Source: Stentor roeselii | Lineage: Eukaryota > Ciliophora > Heterotrichea > Heterotrichida > Stentoridae | Assembly: GCA_006503475.1 (NCBI GenBank) | Contig: RSEH01000213.1 | Span: 21,227-85,226 of the forward strand | DNA: 64,000 bases | Direction: 5' to 3' | Shown: positions 35,769 to 46,500 of the stretch, in pieces | How positions within the stretch are numbered: the stretch's first letter is position 1 | How the letters are laid out: each line of letters opens with the position of its first letter | Program-made: the position numbers and the translations under genes | Notes under the pieces: model-generated | The model's input: the letters and a program-made list of their open reading frames with translations, nothing else | Told to the model about the DNA's origin: nothing | Databases searched by the model: none

Positions 35769-38330
35769 CTATTCATAAGCCTTCGGACGGTACATCATTT
35801 TGAAGTAGGTCTCTTCTGTGGGCTTTTGGAAATTGTCTGCCACGTTTGAAGGACAGGCTGATAGTAAGTTGTCAACGATTTCTACAAGTTTTTCTTTCAG
35901 TGAAGCCTCTGGGTCGTCTTCGATGGTTCTTTGACGGGCTGCTCTGCAGATGGCTTCTAAGAATTCCACGAAATTCATTTCGAGATGGCGCTTTTTGAAT
36001 ATAATGTCGACTTGAGTCATCATTGCTTGGTTGAAACAAACGTCGATCTCACGTGTTGTGAAGCTGTCACTTATTATCCTGGAATCTGTGCATAGTAAAC
36101 GAAATTCTTCTAAAGACATGAATGGCTTCTGGCCTGGAACTGATTTTCTTCCTGAGTATTTTTTGTAAAGGGAATCGAAAATTACCTTGTGGGCTTTTAT
36201 GAAATAGTCTACTTCTTCGACCATTATTTCTTGAGTCCTAACAACTCGATTATCATAACTTCGAATAGCGACTTCTAGATGTTCAGTTAAAAATTTATCA
36301 AAAGCCTCAGCAGCATTTTTGCATATTTTATTTCTGACAAATCGATCATTTGCAATTCTTACTAAAATTTCCATGAATTCATATCTACAAAGTCCATTAC
36401 CTGCATTGAAAGTTTCTCCTTTTTCCTTTCCAGCATTAGCTGAGTTCCAATTGACTCCAAGATCACTGACCTGAAAAAGGTTATCAATGACTTTGCAAGA
36501 GTTTAAAAAGTCTATAAGAACATTTTGAGTGATACAAAAAAGTTCATTTCCTGAGTAAGCTGAAAGAGTTTTATAGCATTCTTGAATAAACTCATAAACT
36601 CCTTTAAGCGAGTCATAAACAAGATTTTGGACCTCAGGAACTTTAATGAAATTCATGAGTTTAGAACTCTTCCAGTCGAACTCGAAGCAATCATTAAGAT
36701 ATTCAGGACTATCCATCCTATAATCTTTAAAGACACTCATATTTAAGTTCCAAGGAATTTTTTCATATTCAGAGGCAGCAGCTTCATAAGTATCACTCGG
36801 GATTCTCGCCTTCGAAGCGAAAAGATCTTTGACATCACATTCAGTTCCATGTATCTGAGCATAGTTCACAACAGCGACCTGGCCAAATGTCGGATGATTA
36901 AAAGGCTGAATCAAGTTTAAAGTTTTAAACTCATTGCTTTTCATAACCCCTGCTTTATTCGAAAAGAAAAATTTCACCTTGCCTGGAGGAACGACTCTAG
37001 TTTTTAAGAACTTTCCATCTTGTTGCTTGTTCATCAGTTCCGGTGCATAGTTGTCACATTCCAAATGAAGATAAATAGGCGGCATGTTAGCATCTCCAGA
37101 AGTCCTGGGAGTCCAAATAAAAGTGACTTCAATCCATCTTTCACAGATCCAACAGTTTAAAATCGTTTTTTTCTTGGGAACTTTTGAGTCACTCACAAAC
37201 ATCCTGTTAAAAAAATGACTTTGCTGCATTCGGGTGTTATTTTCTGCAGGGATCACGAAACCTTTACTGTCGATCAGGCAGTCGTTGCCGAGAGAATGAA
37301 GGCCGATTAAGGTGTGGTTGTCTTTTAAACCTTCTGCAAGGACCTGGGCTTCTTCTTTTGAGAAGTAGTTGAAAGAAATGTCGAGATGAAGAAGGTCTGT
37401 GTTGTCTTTCAGGGCTTTTCCAAAAGATTTTACTACTGCGAGGCTTGTGTCTCTTCCTAGTGAGTTCCAAGATAGGTCTAGTTCTGAGAGGCCTGTGTTT
37501 TCGGAAAGTCCTTCAAGGATTTCAAGAGCCCCTTGTGTTCTGAAGTTGTTCCAGTGAAGGTCTAGGCGCTTTAGACTTCTGTTGTTTTTTAGCATTTCTT
37601 TCAGTGCTACTGCTGAGAAAAAACCGAGGTTGTTGTTGGCGATGCTGAGATGAGTTATCACTGAACTTCGGCTTATTACTTTGCAGAGGACTGAAACTGA
37701 CTTGTCTGAGACCATTGTGTTTTCGATGTCGATCCACTTTAACTTGTTTTTAGGGTGCTCTAAAATCTCAGCAATGACTGTAATCGACCTTGCTCCTATC
37801 TTATTATCTGATAAAATAACTTTTTTAATTGTTTTTTCTTTAAGCTTCTGCAATATTTTAACACACCCATTCTCAGTAAGTCGATTGTTATTTAGATTTA
37901 ACTCTTTCACATTTTTGCAGTGTTCAATTCCTTCAGAGAATGCATTGGCATAAACATCTCCCATGCTATAACTATGAATATCAATCTTAGTATCAGGACC
38001 TTTTCTTCTAACAATGCCAAAAGGTTCAGGATTAAGATGAATTTTATCAACTTTTTGCAGATAAGCGACACTAGGAGAGTCTTCTAGTTTCTCAATCTTA
38101 TTTTTTTGAGACAACAACGAGATATTTTTATAAGTGTCAATAAAATCGAGCTTCGCTCGATTTCCGACAGGGGAAAAACTGTTTATTTGAGACAAACGGC
38201 GCTCTCGGGATGACCGAAGAAGGTAAAAAAGCGGGTCCTTCGATGCGATTCGGCGATTTGTGACAATAGGTTGGGCCAGGCCGTCTAAAGAGACCCAGTC
38301 CCTTCGATGTATTTTCGGAAGTTTGCTCAT
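35769..38330 (-). CDS. Leucine-rich-repeat protein with C-terminal EF-hand-like region
   Basis: An 853-residue protein. Residues about 140-350 carry seven or so ribonuclease-inhibitor-type leucine-rich repeats (ELNLNNNRL, KVILSDNKIG, THLSIANNNLG, RLDLHWNNF, ELDLSWNSLG and LHLDISFNYF). A following segment (about 385-470) with WIEVTFIWTPR and PPGKVKFFF looks like a small beta-sandwich, perhaps a carbohydrate-binding or E-set fold. The C-terminal 400 residues are helical with two EF-hand-like pairs (for example MNFVEFLEAICRAA), but I see no clear calcium loop. Similar architectures occur in protist cilia and flagella. Function is not recognised. Start is ATG at 38328-38330. Confidence 0.8.
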   Translation of the reverse strand: MSKLPKIHRRDWVSLDGLAQPIVTNRRIASKDPLFYLLRSSRERRLSQINSFSPVGNRAKLDFIDTYKNISLLSQKNKIEKLEDSPSVAYLQKVDKIHLNPEPFGIVRRKGPDTKIDIHSYSMGDVYANAFSEGIEHCKNVKELNLNNNRLTENGCVKILQKLKEKTIKKVILSDNKIGARSITVIAEILEHPKNKLKWIDIENTMVSDKSVSVLCKVISRSSVITHLSIANNNLGFFSAVALKEMLKNNRSLKRLDLHWNNFRTQGALEILEGLSENTGLSELDLSWNSLGRDTSLAVVKSFGKALKDNTDLLHLDISFNYFSKEEAQVLAEGLKDNHTLIGLHSLGNDCLIDSKGFVIPAENNTRMQQSHFFNRMFVSDSKVPKKKTILNCWICERWIEVTFIWTPRTSGDANMPPIYLHLECDNYAPELMNKQQDGKFLKTRVVPPGKVKFFFSNKAGVMKSNEFKTLNLIQPFNHPTFGQVAVVNYAQIHGTECDVKDLFASKARIPSDTYEAAASEYEKIPWNLNMSVFKDYRMDSPEYLNDCFEFDWKSSKLMNFIKVPEVQNLVYDSLKGVYEFIQECYKTLSAYSGNELFCITQNVLIDFLNSCKVIDNLFQVSDLGVNWNSANAGKEKGETFNAGNGLCRYEFMEILVRIANDRFVRNKICKNAAEAFDKFLTEHLEVAIRSYDNRVVRTQEIMVEEVDYFIKAHKVIFDSLYKKYSGRKSVPGQKPFMSLEEFRLLCTDSRIISDSFTTREIDVCFNQAMMTQVDIIFKKRHLEMNFVEFLEAICRAARQRTIEDDPEASLKEKLVEIVDNLLSACPSNVADNFQKPTEETYFKMMYRPKAYE

Positions 38331-38405
38331 ATTAAGATATAACTGAATTAAATGAATCCTTTCGAGACTTATTAAATACTCTTTTTCTCTATTGAAGAAA
38401 ATAGT

Positions 38406-40505
38406 CTACTTTGACTTGTATGTCTCTATTTTTTCACTTTTTTGGTGGAATAAAGGTAAGTTTTCATCTAATAATAAGGATTTTGGAGCAGTTTCTTTTA
38501 AAGTTGTTCTTCTTTCTACTTTGCATTCGTTTTCCCAGACCTGGATGTTGCGCCTGACCTGTTCTAAACAATTCTTGGTGAAGTGATCGGATTGTAGGAA
38601 GCTTCCAAGGGCCTCGTAGAGAGGAAGAGCGATGTTCTTTAAGAAACCGATTTGGGACTTGGGAATGTAAGTTGTTTCTCGGTCGCAGTACATTGAAACT
38701 GGCTTTCCACTTTCTTTTTCAATGTCGCCTTGACGGAAAAACTCTTCACTGATTAGAAGACTCCAGTTTCGGTGAATGTCTGGCCGCTTTGCTGAATGTC
38801 CAATATCTGATGCTTTGATCAAAATTCGCAGAGACTCTAAACGAATTTCTTGCAAGTCAAAATGGCTTTTATTATAATTGTTCGACTTGAAAACTCTTAA
38901 CAATTCAAAGTGCTTTCCCATGTCGGTTGCCAGGATAAACTCGATTATCCATTTTCTCGTCAGCAGGAACTGGTCAGGGTCGAGATTTGACAAAAAATTT
39001 GAATCTTGGTCTCTCAGCAGGTTGAAGGTCAATGATGAGTGCATATTTTCGAGCACTGAGATGTCGTTATCTAAATGAAGATTACATTTTATTGCTAATT
39101 CGTCTTGAAAATTCACTAAAAAACGGTTCGTAAATCCTGGATGGCCTACATCATGTGCCAAGTGTGAAACAATCAGAGCAAGCATTTCCAGGTCAGTTAA
39201 ATTAGGCTGGACAAAAGAAGTACTAACAATATAAAGTCCAGACGACAAAATATCCGCAGCATGAACAGCATTATGATAAGGGTTAAGTTTATACCCTTTT
39301 TGTAGTTCCATCAAAAAACACTGAAGTTTTTGCCCCTCGATTCTGAAAGTTTTCTGCAAGTTAAACATCCGAAAAGCATGAATTCCAACACTAGGAATAG
39401 GAAGACTATCAGATCTTGTATTGAAGTCAAACATATCAAGATTCCAATTGAATCCGATTTGTTTAAGCAGAAGTAAAAGGTCCTGATTTACTCCTTTATC
39501 AACGACTTTATCAGTTTCCTTATTTTTTACCTTTTCCCTCTTCCGAATATTGACTACCTGGAAGTTAGTCCAGCTCTGTTCAATATAAAGTCGATCATCA
39601 TCATCAAGTCCTTTAGTGATAAATTCCATGTTAAAGTCAGTGTTATTACGAGTTCGATAGTCAGAAATAATAGAAAGGAACTGGACAGTACTTTCAATCT
39701 CTTTCCTTATACTCGAGTCAACATGTGGCAGAAGATTATTCAAATCATCTGCACAATTTTTCAGTTTCATTGAAATTTCTTCATTCAAATAATCGTTTTT
39801 CTCAGTTTCCTCAATCTTCAAGCAGCTGCCATCGAAAAAAGCCCTTCGCAACTCGAACTCTTCATGATAAACACGCAGCTGCTGGGCACAAAGAGCTAAA
39901 ATCAACAACAAAAATTCAAGAATTCCAACTTTCAGTCCTTGAGTTCCTGAAATCCTAACAGCGCCGAATAAGAAAAGAACAACCAGGTTACTCCAGAAAA
40001 GGATAAAAAAACCTGAAAGACAGTAAAAGTTGAGTAAAAATGATAAAAACACCAGTCCAGGCAAAGCAGGAAGACTCGGCCTGTCGTTCCTGTCGAATAA
40101 GATCTGCTGAAAATCGAAATCGTTTAAAATAAGAGAAACTGCAAAGACCAGGTAACTGGAGATGGGGAAGTAAGCAGAAATTTTACTCTTTTTTTTGTGT
40201 ATCAGGATAAAACTTGCAGCAGAGACCAAACATGTGAAAAGTATTGTGACTAGCTGGAATTTTAAAGAATTCAGAATGAATGAGTCTTGCAGCTTCAATA
40301 GGTAGCTTGCAAAGTAAAGGGTTATCAGTGAAAAGTGAAGAAAAAAGACTAGAGGGTTACCAATGCGTAACTTTGAAGTGACTTTACTTGATTTTAAATA
40401 CTTTTGGAAGTTTAACTCGGTTCTTGTGTCATGAAACCTGAGCTTGTAGTAGTTCAGGCTTCTTGAAAAATCATCTGGTTTCATATCAAGTGGCTCTATT
40501 CTCAT
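38406..40505 (-). CDS. Six-span membrane cyclic nucleotide phosphodiesterase
   Basis: A 699-residue protein. About six hydrophobic spans lie in residues 50-230 (LVFFLHFSLITLYFASYLL, TILFTCLVSAASFILIH and LVFLSFLLNFYCLSGFFILF, among others). The class I PDE catalytic domain follows: HNAVHAAD with the first metal His (about 410), SHLAHDVGHPG (about 447-457), LATDMGKHF, KASDIGHSAKRP and the purine-grip QIGF in the C-terminal part (YIPKSQIGF). All metal ligands are present, so it should hydrolyse cAMP or cGMP; the substrate cannot be told. The link to a cAMP/cGMP-regulated channel nearby is suggestive only. Start is ATG at 40503-40505, 10 bases from the dynein stop. Confidence 0.92.
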   Translation of the reverse strand: MRIEPLDMKPDDFSRSLNYYKLRFHDTRTELNFQKYLKSSKVTSKLRIGNPLVFFLHFSLITLYFASYLLKLQDSFILNSLKFQLVTILFTCLVSAASFILIHKKKSKISAYFPISSYLVFAVSLILNDFDFQQILFDRNDRPSLPALPGLVFLSFLLNFYCLSGFFILFWSNLVVLFLFGAVRISGTQGLKVGILEFLLLILALCAQQLRVYHEEFELRRAFFDGSCLKIEETEKNDYLNEEISMKLKNCADDLNNLLPHVDSSIRKEIESTVQFLSIISDYRTRNNTDFNMEFITKGLDDDDRLYIEQSWTNFQVVNIRKREKVKNKETDKVVDKGVNQDLLLLLKQIGFNWNLDMFDFNTRSDSLPIPSVGIHAFRMFNLQKTFRIEGQKLQCFLMELQKGYKLNPYHNAVHAADILSSGLYIVSTSFVQPNLTDLEMLALIVSHLAHDVGHPGFTNRFLVNFQDELAIKCNLHLDNDISVLENMHSSLTFNLLRDQDSNFLSNLDPDQFLLTRKWIIEFILATDMGKHFELLRVFKSNNYNKSHFDLQEIRLESLRILIKASDIGHSAKRPDIHRNWSLLISEEFFRQGDIEKESGKPVSMYCDRETTYIPKSQIGFLKNIALPLYEALGSFLQSDHFTKNCLEQVRRNIQVWENECKVERRTTLKETAPKSLLLDENLPLFHQKSEKIETYKSK

Positions 40506-40514
40506 ATTTATTAA

Positions 40515-43500
40515 CTAATCTTCTGAACCTGTCAGGAATAAAGCGACACCGCTTATTATTCGCTCTTCTGATGAACCGCTGTTTGGAAGGGCTAGCGTGC
40601 ATAGGGATTTTTCTCTTTCAATGGAATTGTAAAGAGGAACGTTTACAAAGTCTCCTGTGATTGGCTGGGGTTCGTCGTTTCTGATCCAAGCAATCGAGAA
40701 CTCAGGCATCATAGCCAAGTCAGACGAGTTATCAGCCGAAGTAGTTAAACTCCTCTTAAATTCACATCCCTGCAACAAGATTCCCTTGACACTAATCCCT
40801 CCATCCAACTTCCTATCAAAAGAAGCTACAAGTTTCAACTGTTCCATGGGATGTTTGAGTTTCCGAGCCTGTACCTGTCTAAGTACATTCAAAAAGGTTT
40901 CAGGATGAAACAATTCTCCTAAAACAACCGAATCACTAAACAAGTTCTTCCTTCCTAAATTTTCAAGCCACCTCTTAAGTGCCGATGTTTTCCTGACAAG
41001 TGCCCTAAGCCACGCAACAGGACTATTCGGTCCTTCCCAGAGACTAGTCCAAGTATCAGGAACCTGGTTCATAAGCAGTTCTTTTCCATCCTGTTCAATA
41101 CTACTTGTTAGCAGTTCAGTCCCACTGATAACTTTGCTGATGCTTTCTAAAGACTCATTCACTTTTTCCAACATCTTAAAAGCATATCGCGCTTCTTGAA
41201 CAACAAAACTTCCCAGAGGGTCTTCAGAGTCTTCAAGTTTTCCTTTAAACTTATCCTCACTTTTCATCATTGTTTTCCACAAGTTCCAGATAGGTCCGAG
41301 TTTTTCTCCCCATTGTTCTCGGTCGAATTTTATCTCGTCTTGACTGATTGCAGAGAGTTGCTTCAGTTGCTTTATCACTGTTGAGCTGTTGAATCTTTGC
41401 ACTGAACGGTTGATATTCAACGGCAGGCCGAAGAGTTTAGGACTGTCCACATCTGCAAGTGAGTCAATGATTTTCGAGTAGTCTTTATAAGACTTGGTGC
41501 TTGGAAGTCGAATATTCGATGCCAGGGCTCCTGAGTTGAAAGTTTCTTCAGAAAAGTACTTTTTAAGGTATGCCTGAAGGACTTTTATATCAAAAAAGTT
41601 ATCAATTCTTCCACCATAAACCGCATTTTCCAGTAGTCCTCGCAAGGTGCTCCATTGAACAGGAGCTTTTTCCAGGACTTGCTCAAGTAAATTAATCCCA
41701 GCACGGATATCTGCAAGGCTGAACTCGTAGAACTTGCTCCAGCCCTGAGGAATGTAAGTTCTTCGCTCCTGAACAATCGCATGAAACCAAGCCAATGAAA
41801 ACAAAGCCTGTGCACGAATGACTGACCCCTTTTCAACATCATCCTGACTAAGTGAAAGATAAGTCCTCTGCAAATTTTTCTTAATACCCGGGGGAGATTC
41901 ATAACTAATTTTCAAACTTGACTGTAACAAAATCGCAGGAAACTTAGGATGGGGTTCAGTTGTAAGCCAAAGTCTAAAGTTTTGATGAGGTTTCATGATT
42001 TTCAGTTCTTTTTCCAGAAGTGGAAGCCATCCAGTGACAATATGTAAGTTCTTCAAACAGAGCCAATGGCCTTTATGTGCGCAGTCTTTCAGTAATTTTA
42101 AAGCCTCGTCGTTTTGACCTCCTCCCATTGCCATTTCGTGGAATTTATCACGGCCGATGAGAGATTCAGCGAATTCTTCCAGTTCTTTCGTCGGGTCTGA
42201 CCCGGGGCTGACGATGAACAAGACAGGTTCGGAACAACTCGACTCTGACTTGTAAATTTCTGATAAGGACAACGGCGGCGGCGCTATGTCTGACTCGCCC
42301 AGGGCTTCTGATACGAATAAATGCATTGCGGACTCTAAACGGTCTGGACGTAGTACTTTTACTAGAAGCATCTTTTGGAAAAGGGTCATTTTTGATGATA
42401 TGCTTTGAGGAAACTCCTTCTCGCAGGTACTTGAAGAACCCCAACTGTCCCATGAGGAACTGTCGAGTTGAAGAGAGTTGATTAACTTTGGAAGAGTCGC
42501 TGCCAACATACCGAACTCGTCTCTACGGTCTTCTGAGGCCCATGATGGGAATAAACGACCTGCGTCGCCGCTTGCGGCGACTTCCCCTTTTAGGAATTCC
42601 CATTCGTTTGGCTCGAATATCTCAGGACGGGTAAAGTGAACGAAGTGGATACCGAACATCACCTGGTCGGCTTTGAATATTGCACGACAGACGTGGAAGA
42701 AAAGATATTTTACTAGGTTTCGACGTAGCTTTTCTAGTTTTTCGGAAAGGGATGATGAATTCACTTGACTGGAAAGCGCTTTATTAAATAAATGCAAAAA
42801 GCTAACCAGTGAGAACTGATACATATTATTCACTTTTTTCAAGTCAGCCAAAGACGAAAAAATAGTACTTCCACTAGTAGCCAAAGGCCTATACTCCTCC
42901 CTCTGCCTATCAACAGAAGCCTGCAACTCCTGAGACTTTTTAAGACTTTCAGTAATTTCAATACTATTACTTTTCGTCCTATTGAGTGATTCAATAAGTG
43001 ACTTATTCTCTAAAATATTTCCAGTGGCAGTAGCAAGTTCTTCCAAAAGTTCTTTTTCCAGATCCGCAAGTTGAACCTTTAAATGTTCTTCCTTTGCAAG
43101 CATTTCCGTTTTCTTCTTTTCCAATTCAGGTTGTTCATGATTCAAGATAATACTAAGCAGCTGCCCTTCAAGTCCAGACCTGGTGACTGTAAAGTTAACG
43201 AGACTAATAACAGCTTTCGAATTCGACGATACTTCAATGCTGCTGTCCCTGGTGCAAAGGTAAAGCTTGAAGCTTTCATTGTAATCAATCTGCTTATCTC
43301 CGATCTGAACGACGTACCTCGGCCCTTGCTTGATCAGGTCGAGTCGAAGAAGAGGAAAAAGCATCGGTTCGAGTTTGTCGATTTCTTGAACAATGATGAC
43401 TTTTCCGAACCTGACTCCTAATTCGAACTGCGACGTGAAACGAGGATCGGACTGGTTCAACACTTCGCTTTTACCTGCATTTTGACCTTTCAGCCAAGAT

Positions 43501-46500
43501 GTCGCTGCCGTCGCCGGGTCGATAATAAGAGGAGTTTTTACTGAGTTGAATAAAACTATCGCGTTTTCAGTGGATAAGATGTCTTCAGGAAGGCCTTCGC
43601 CCTTCCACCTTAGTATCTCGCTTTCACTTGACATGAAACGGCGGAAGTCGAATTGTGGAGTGTTTGAAGAACTTTTCCACTTTTTTAACAGAGAGTCTCT
43701 TACATCTTCAGGGTATGAAGACAGGTAAGTACAGAAACCAGCTGAAAGCATTGAGTACTTCGGAACTAAAGCCAAGTTTTCCTTCAGTTCTTTCAACTGT
43801 CCTTCCCACCTCAACTTCTCACCACTGAGCTTGCCTAGTAAATCCTGAGCACTGTTTAAAGTAGCTTCAGCTCCAGCAAGTTCATTTTTTAGTTTTTCTG
43901 CTTCTGAGGTTCTTTTCGCGAAGTCTTCTTTGAGACTTTCAACAAGTGAGTTGATTTTATTAAGTTCACTTTCACATTCCAAGACCCTTTTCTGAGAAGT
44001 TTCTAAATTTTTCGTCGCTTTGTAAAGATCGTCTTCCAAAGGCTTTACCTTCTGAAAAATGACTGAACATTTCAACAAGTTCTTGACCCAAGTGGCCATT
44101 CCTGCTGCGGCGACACTGGCTCTGGTAATGACTGAGTCTTCGAAAGACGAGGCGTTTTTTCTGACGAGTTTTTCGACGTCTTCTCTGATTTCAGGAGTGA
44201 TTGACCGTGGGTCGAAGTTCATGATACTAGCGATGACACTTCGGCCTTTAAGGAACTCTTTGCATGAGTTCCAAGAAGTGTCGTAGCTTCCCATGAGTCT
44301 CAGAACTGCGCAGAGGACGTCGTGAACTGGCTCTGGTGGCATTCTCAGAGCTTTTATTTCGTCAAGGTTTTCTTTTTTAATGCTGCCCACAGCTCGACGG
44401 GCTTCTTCCACTGCAGGTTGGATTTCGGCTAAGTCGCTTTCGACTTGAGTCTTTCGGGTGTTGATTTTCACGTTTTCTTTTTCAAGGTTCTTCTGAAGAG
44501 TTTCGACTTCTTGACGACGTTCTGCTGCCTTCGCCATGGCTTCTGTGATTTTCTTTAAAGCGTCGTCAGCTTCTTTTTGTTTCACAGCTAAAAGCTTTTT
44601 TTTAGCCTCTGCGTCAACTCGAAGGTCATCAACTAGTTTTTCTGCTTCTTTTAACTTGTCAAGTCCTGCTTTCAGGTGACTTGACTGGCCACCTTGCGAG
44701 TTGGTCTTCGAGCCGAAGATTTTTCGGAAGGTTTGGAGAAGGTCGATGAAGTTGCGGAGGACTCCGTGGGGGACTGAGGAGTGCATTGACATTGCGAGTT
44801 TTATCAGGTCTGCCTTGTCAGGAAGGTCTTGGATTTGCTCTTGAAGCTCGATTTGTGTCACTGTTTTAAGCGAGTCTTCACTCCATTGCTTCATCCAGAC
44901 TACTGAACAACGAGTGTAAAGAGCTGGGTTGTTTGCACAGTTCACCTCGTAGAGAGGGTGGGAGTGGTCAAGGGAAAGAACGATTCTTAAGTTATTCCGA
45001 ACCCGACTGACGAAGAACTCATAAAGAGTCCTGAATCCTCCAATCTGCCTCATTTCATCTGCTAAGCTTCCAAGTAACGGCTCGATTTCTTCAGCGGTGT
45101 AAAGCCCTGGGACTTCAGCAGAGCTAAGAAGTGAGTTTAAAAGCTGTAAAAATTCATTACTAACAAGTTGATAGTCCTCTACAAACATGCAGGTCGGTTT
45201 ACCTTCAACTCCAGCTGTTTGTAAGATGGCTTTAAGATCTCTTCTGAATTCTTTAGACGAGTATTCTCTGGTGATGTTAAAAGAAACGAACTGTAAGTTT
45301 AACATATGGGATACTAATAAGGCAGAGTTTCTTCTTCCGATGCCACTTTCGCCGACTAATAAAAGACATCCTCCAGGTCGTGACAAGATGCGATTCGCAA
45401 TAGCGACACTATGAATAGATTCAGGAAACAAGTGCATGTGAAGTTCTCTGAACTCTCTTTCATAAGCAAGAAGGCCCTGCTTGATGATAGATTCAAGACT
45501 TTCCAAAGAAACCCTTCCTAAAGGAGGACCAGAGCCTTCATGAGTGGCAGACCAGGTCGTGAAATAACAATTCAAAGGATCATTAAAGTTAAAGTCACTT
45601 CGAAGCTTATCAGCAAGAAGGCCTTCAAAGACCCTTACATGATTTTTCTGTTGTTTTCCAACAACGAGTCGATCTTTAAAGATCCTGGAGGCTTCATATC
45701 CCCAGACTTCAAACAACTGACTCGCATTTTTCGCTTCATACCTCAAAAGACTCAAGGTCCACTGAGTGACATCTCGAGGAGTGAACAAGTAGTGTTTATA
45801 TTCGTCAATAGTGAACTTCGACCTAATCGTTGTGAACATCTCGATCATTGCACTTGCAAGTTTCGCTGAATGACTTGCAAGTCCTCCGAGATTCCCGAGT
45901 TTTAAAATGTTTTTCAGGTACATCGTGTAAATGTGAATCAATTCGTCACGTGGCGGGTAGTCCACGCTTACTATTCTTACTATTGCAGTGAAACGAGGGG
46001 ATAAGTTGTGACGGCCTACGGTTGAACTTGGGTTCATACTTGCAACGATTTGAACTCTTTCGAGACTTACGAACTCTAGACCGTCGTAGAAGCCGGAGTA
46101 ACTCACTAGTTGTTGTAGAAGAGCAATTAACTGGATTGTGTTGTATTTGTCTGGGGTTGGAAGGTTTATGTCTTTTAGGTAGAGGATTAAACGAGATGAC
46201 TCTTTTGGTCTTAGGACTTTTCCTTGGGTACTCGTGCTTTGCATGCAAACTTGAAGAAGCTTTTGGATTAAATGATTTGCGGAAGTTTGGGCGTTGCAGT
46301 TTAGTACTGCTACTTGAGTGGATTTTAGTTGCTTGAATGCGCTGCGTAGCATTAGACTCTTTCCGCTACCTTCTGGACCGACTACTATGAAGGGCTGCCC
46401 ATTCTCAAGCCAATTCCTAAACGTTTCAATATCCCTCTGCACCCCAACAGTTCTAACCAAGGGTGGTTCAAAAGCATCACTAAACTCTTGAGGTTCAAAA

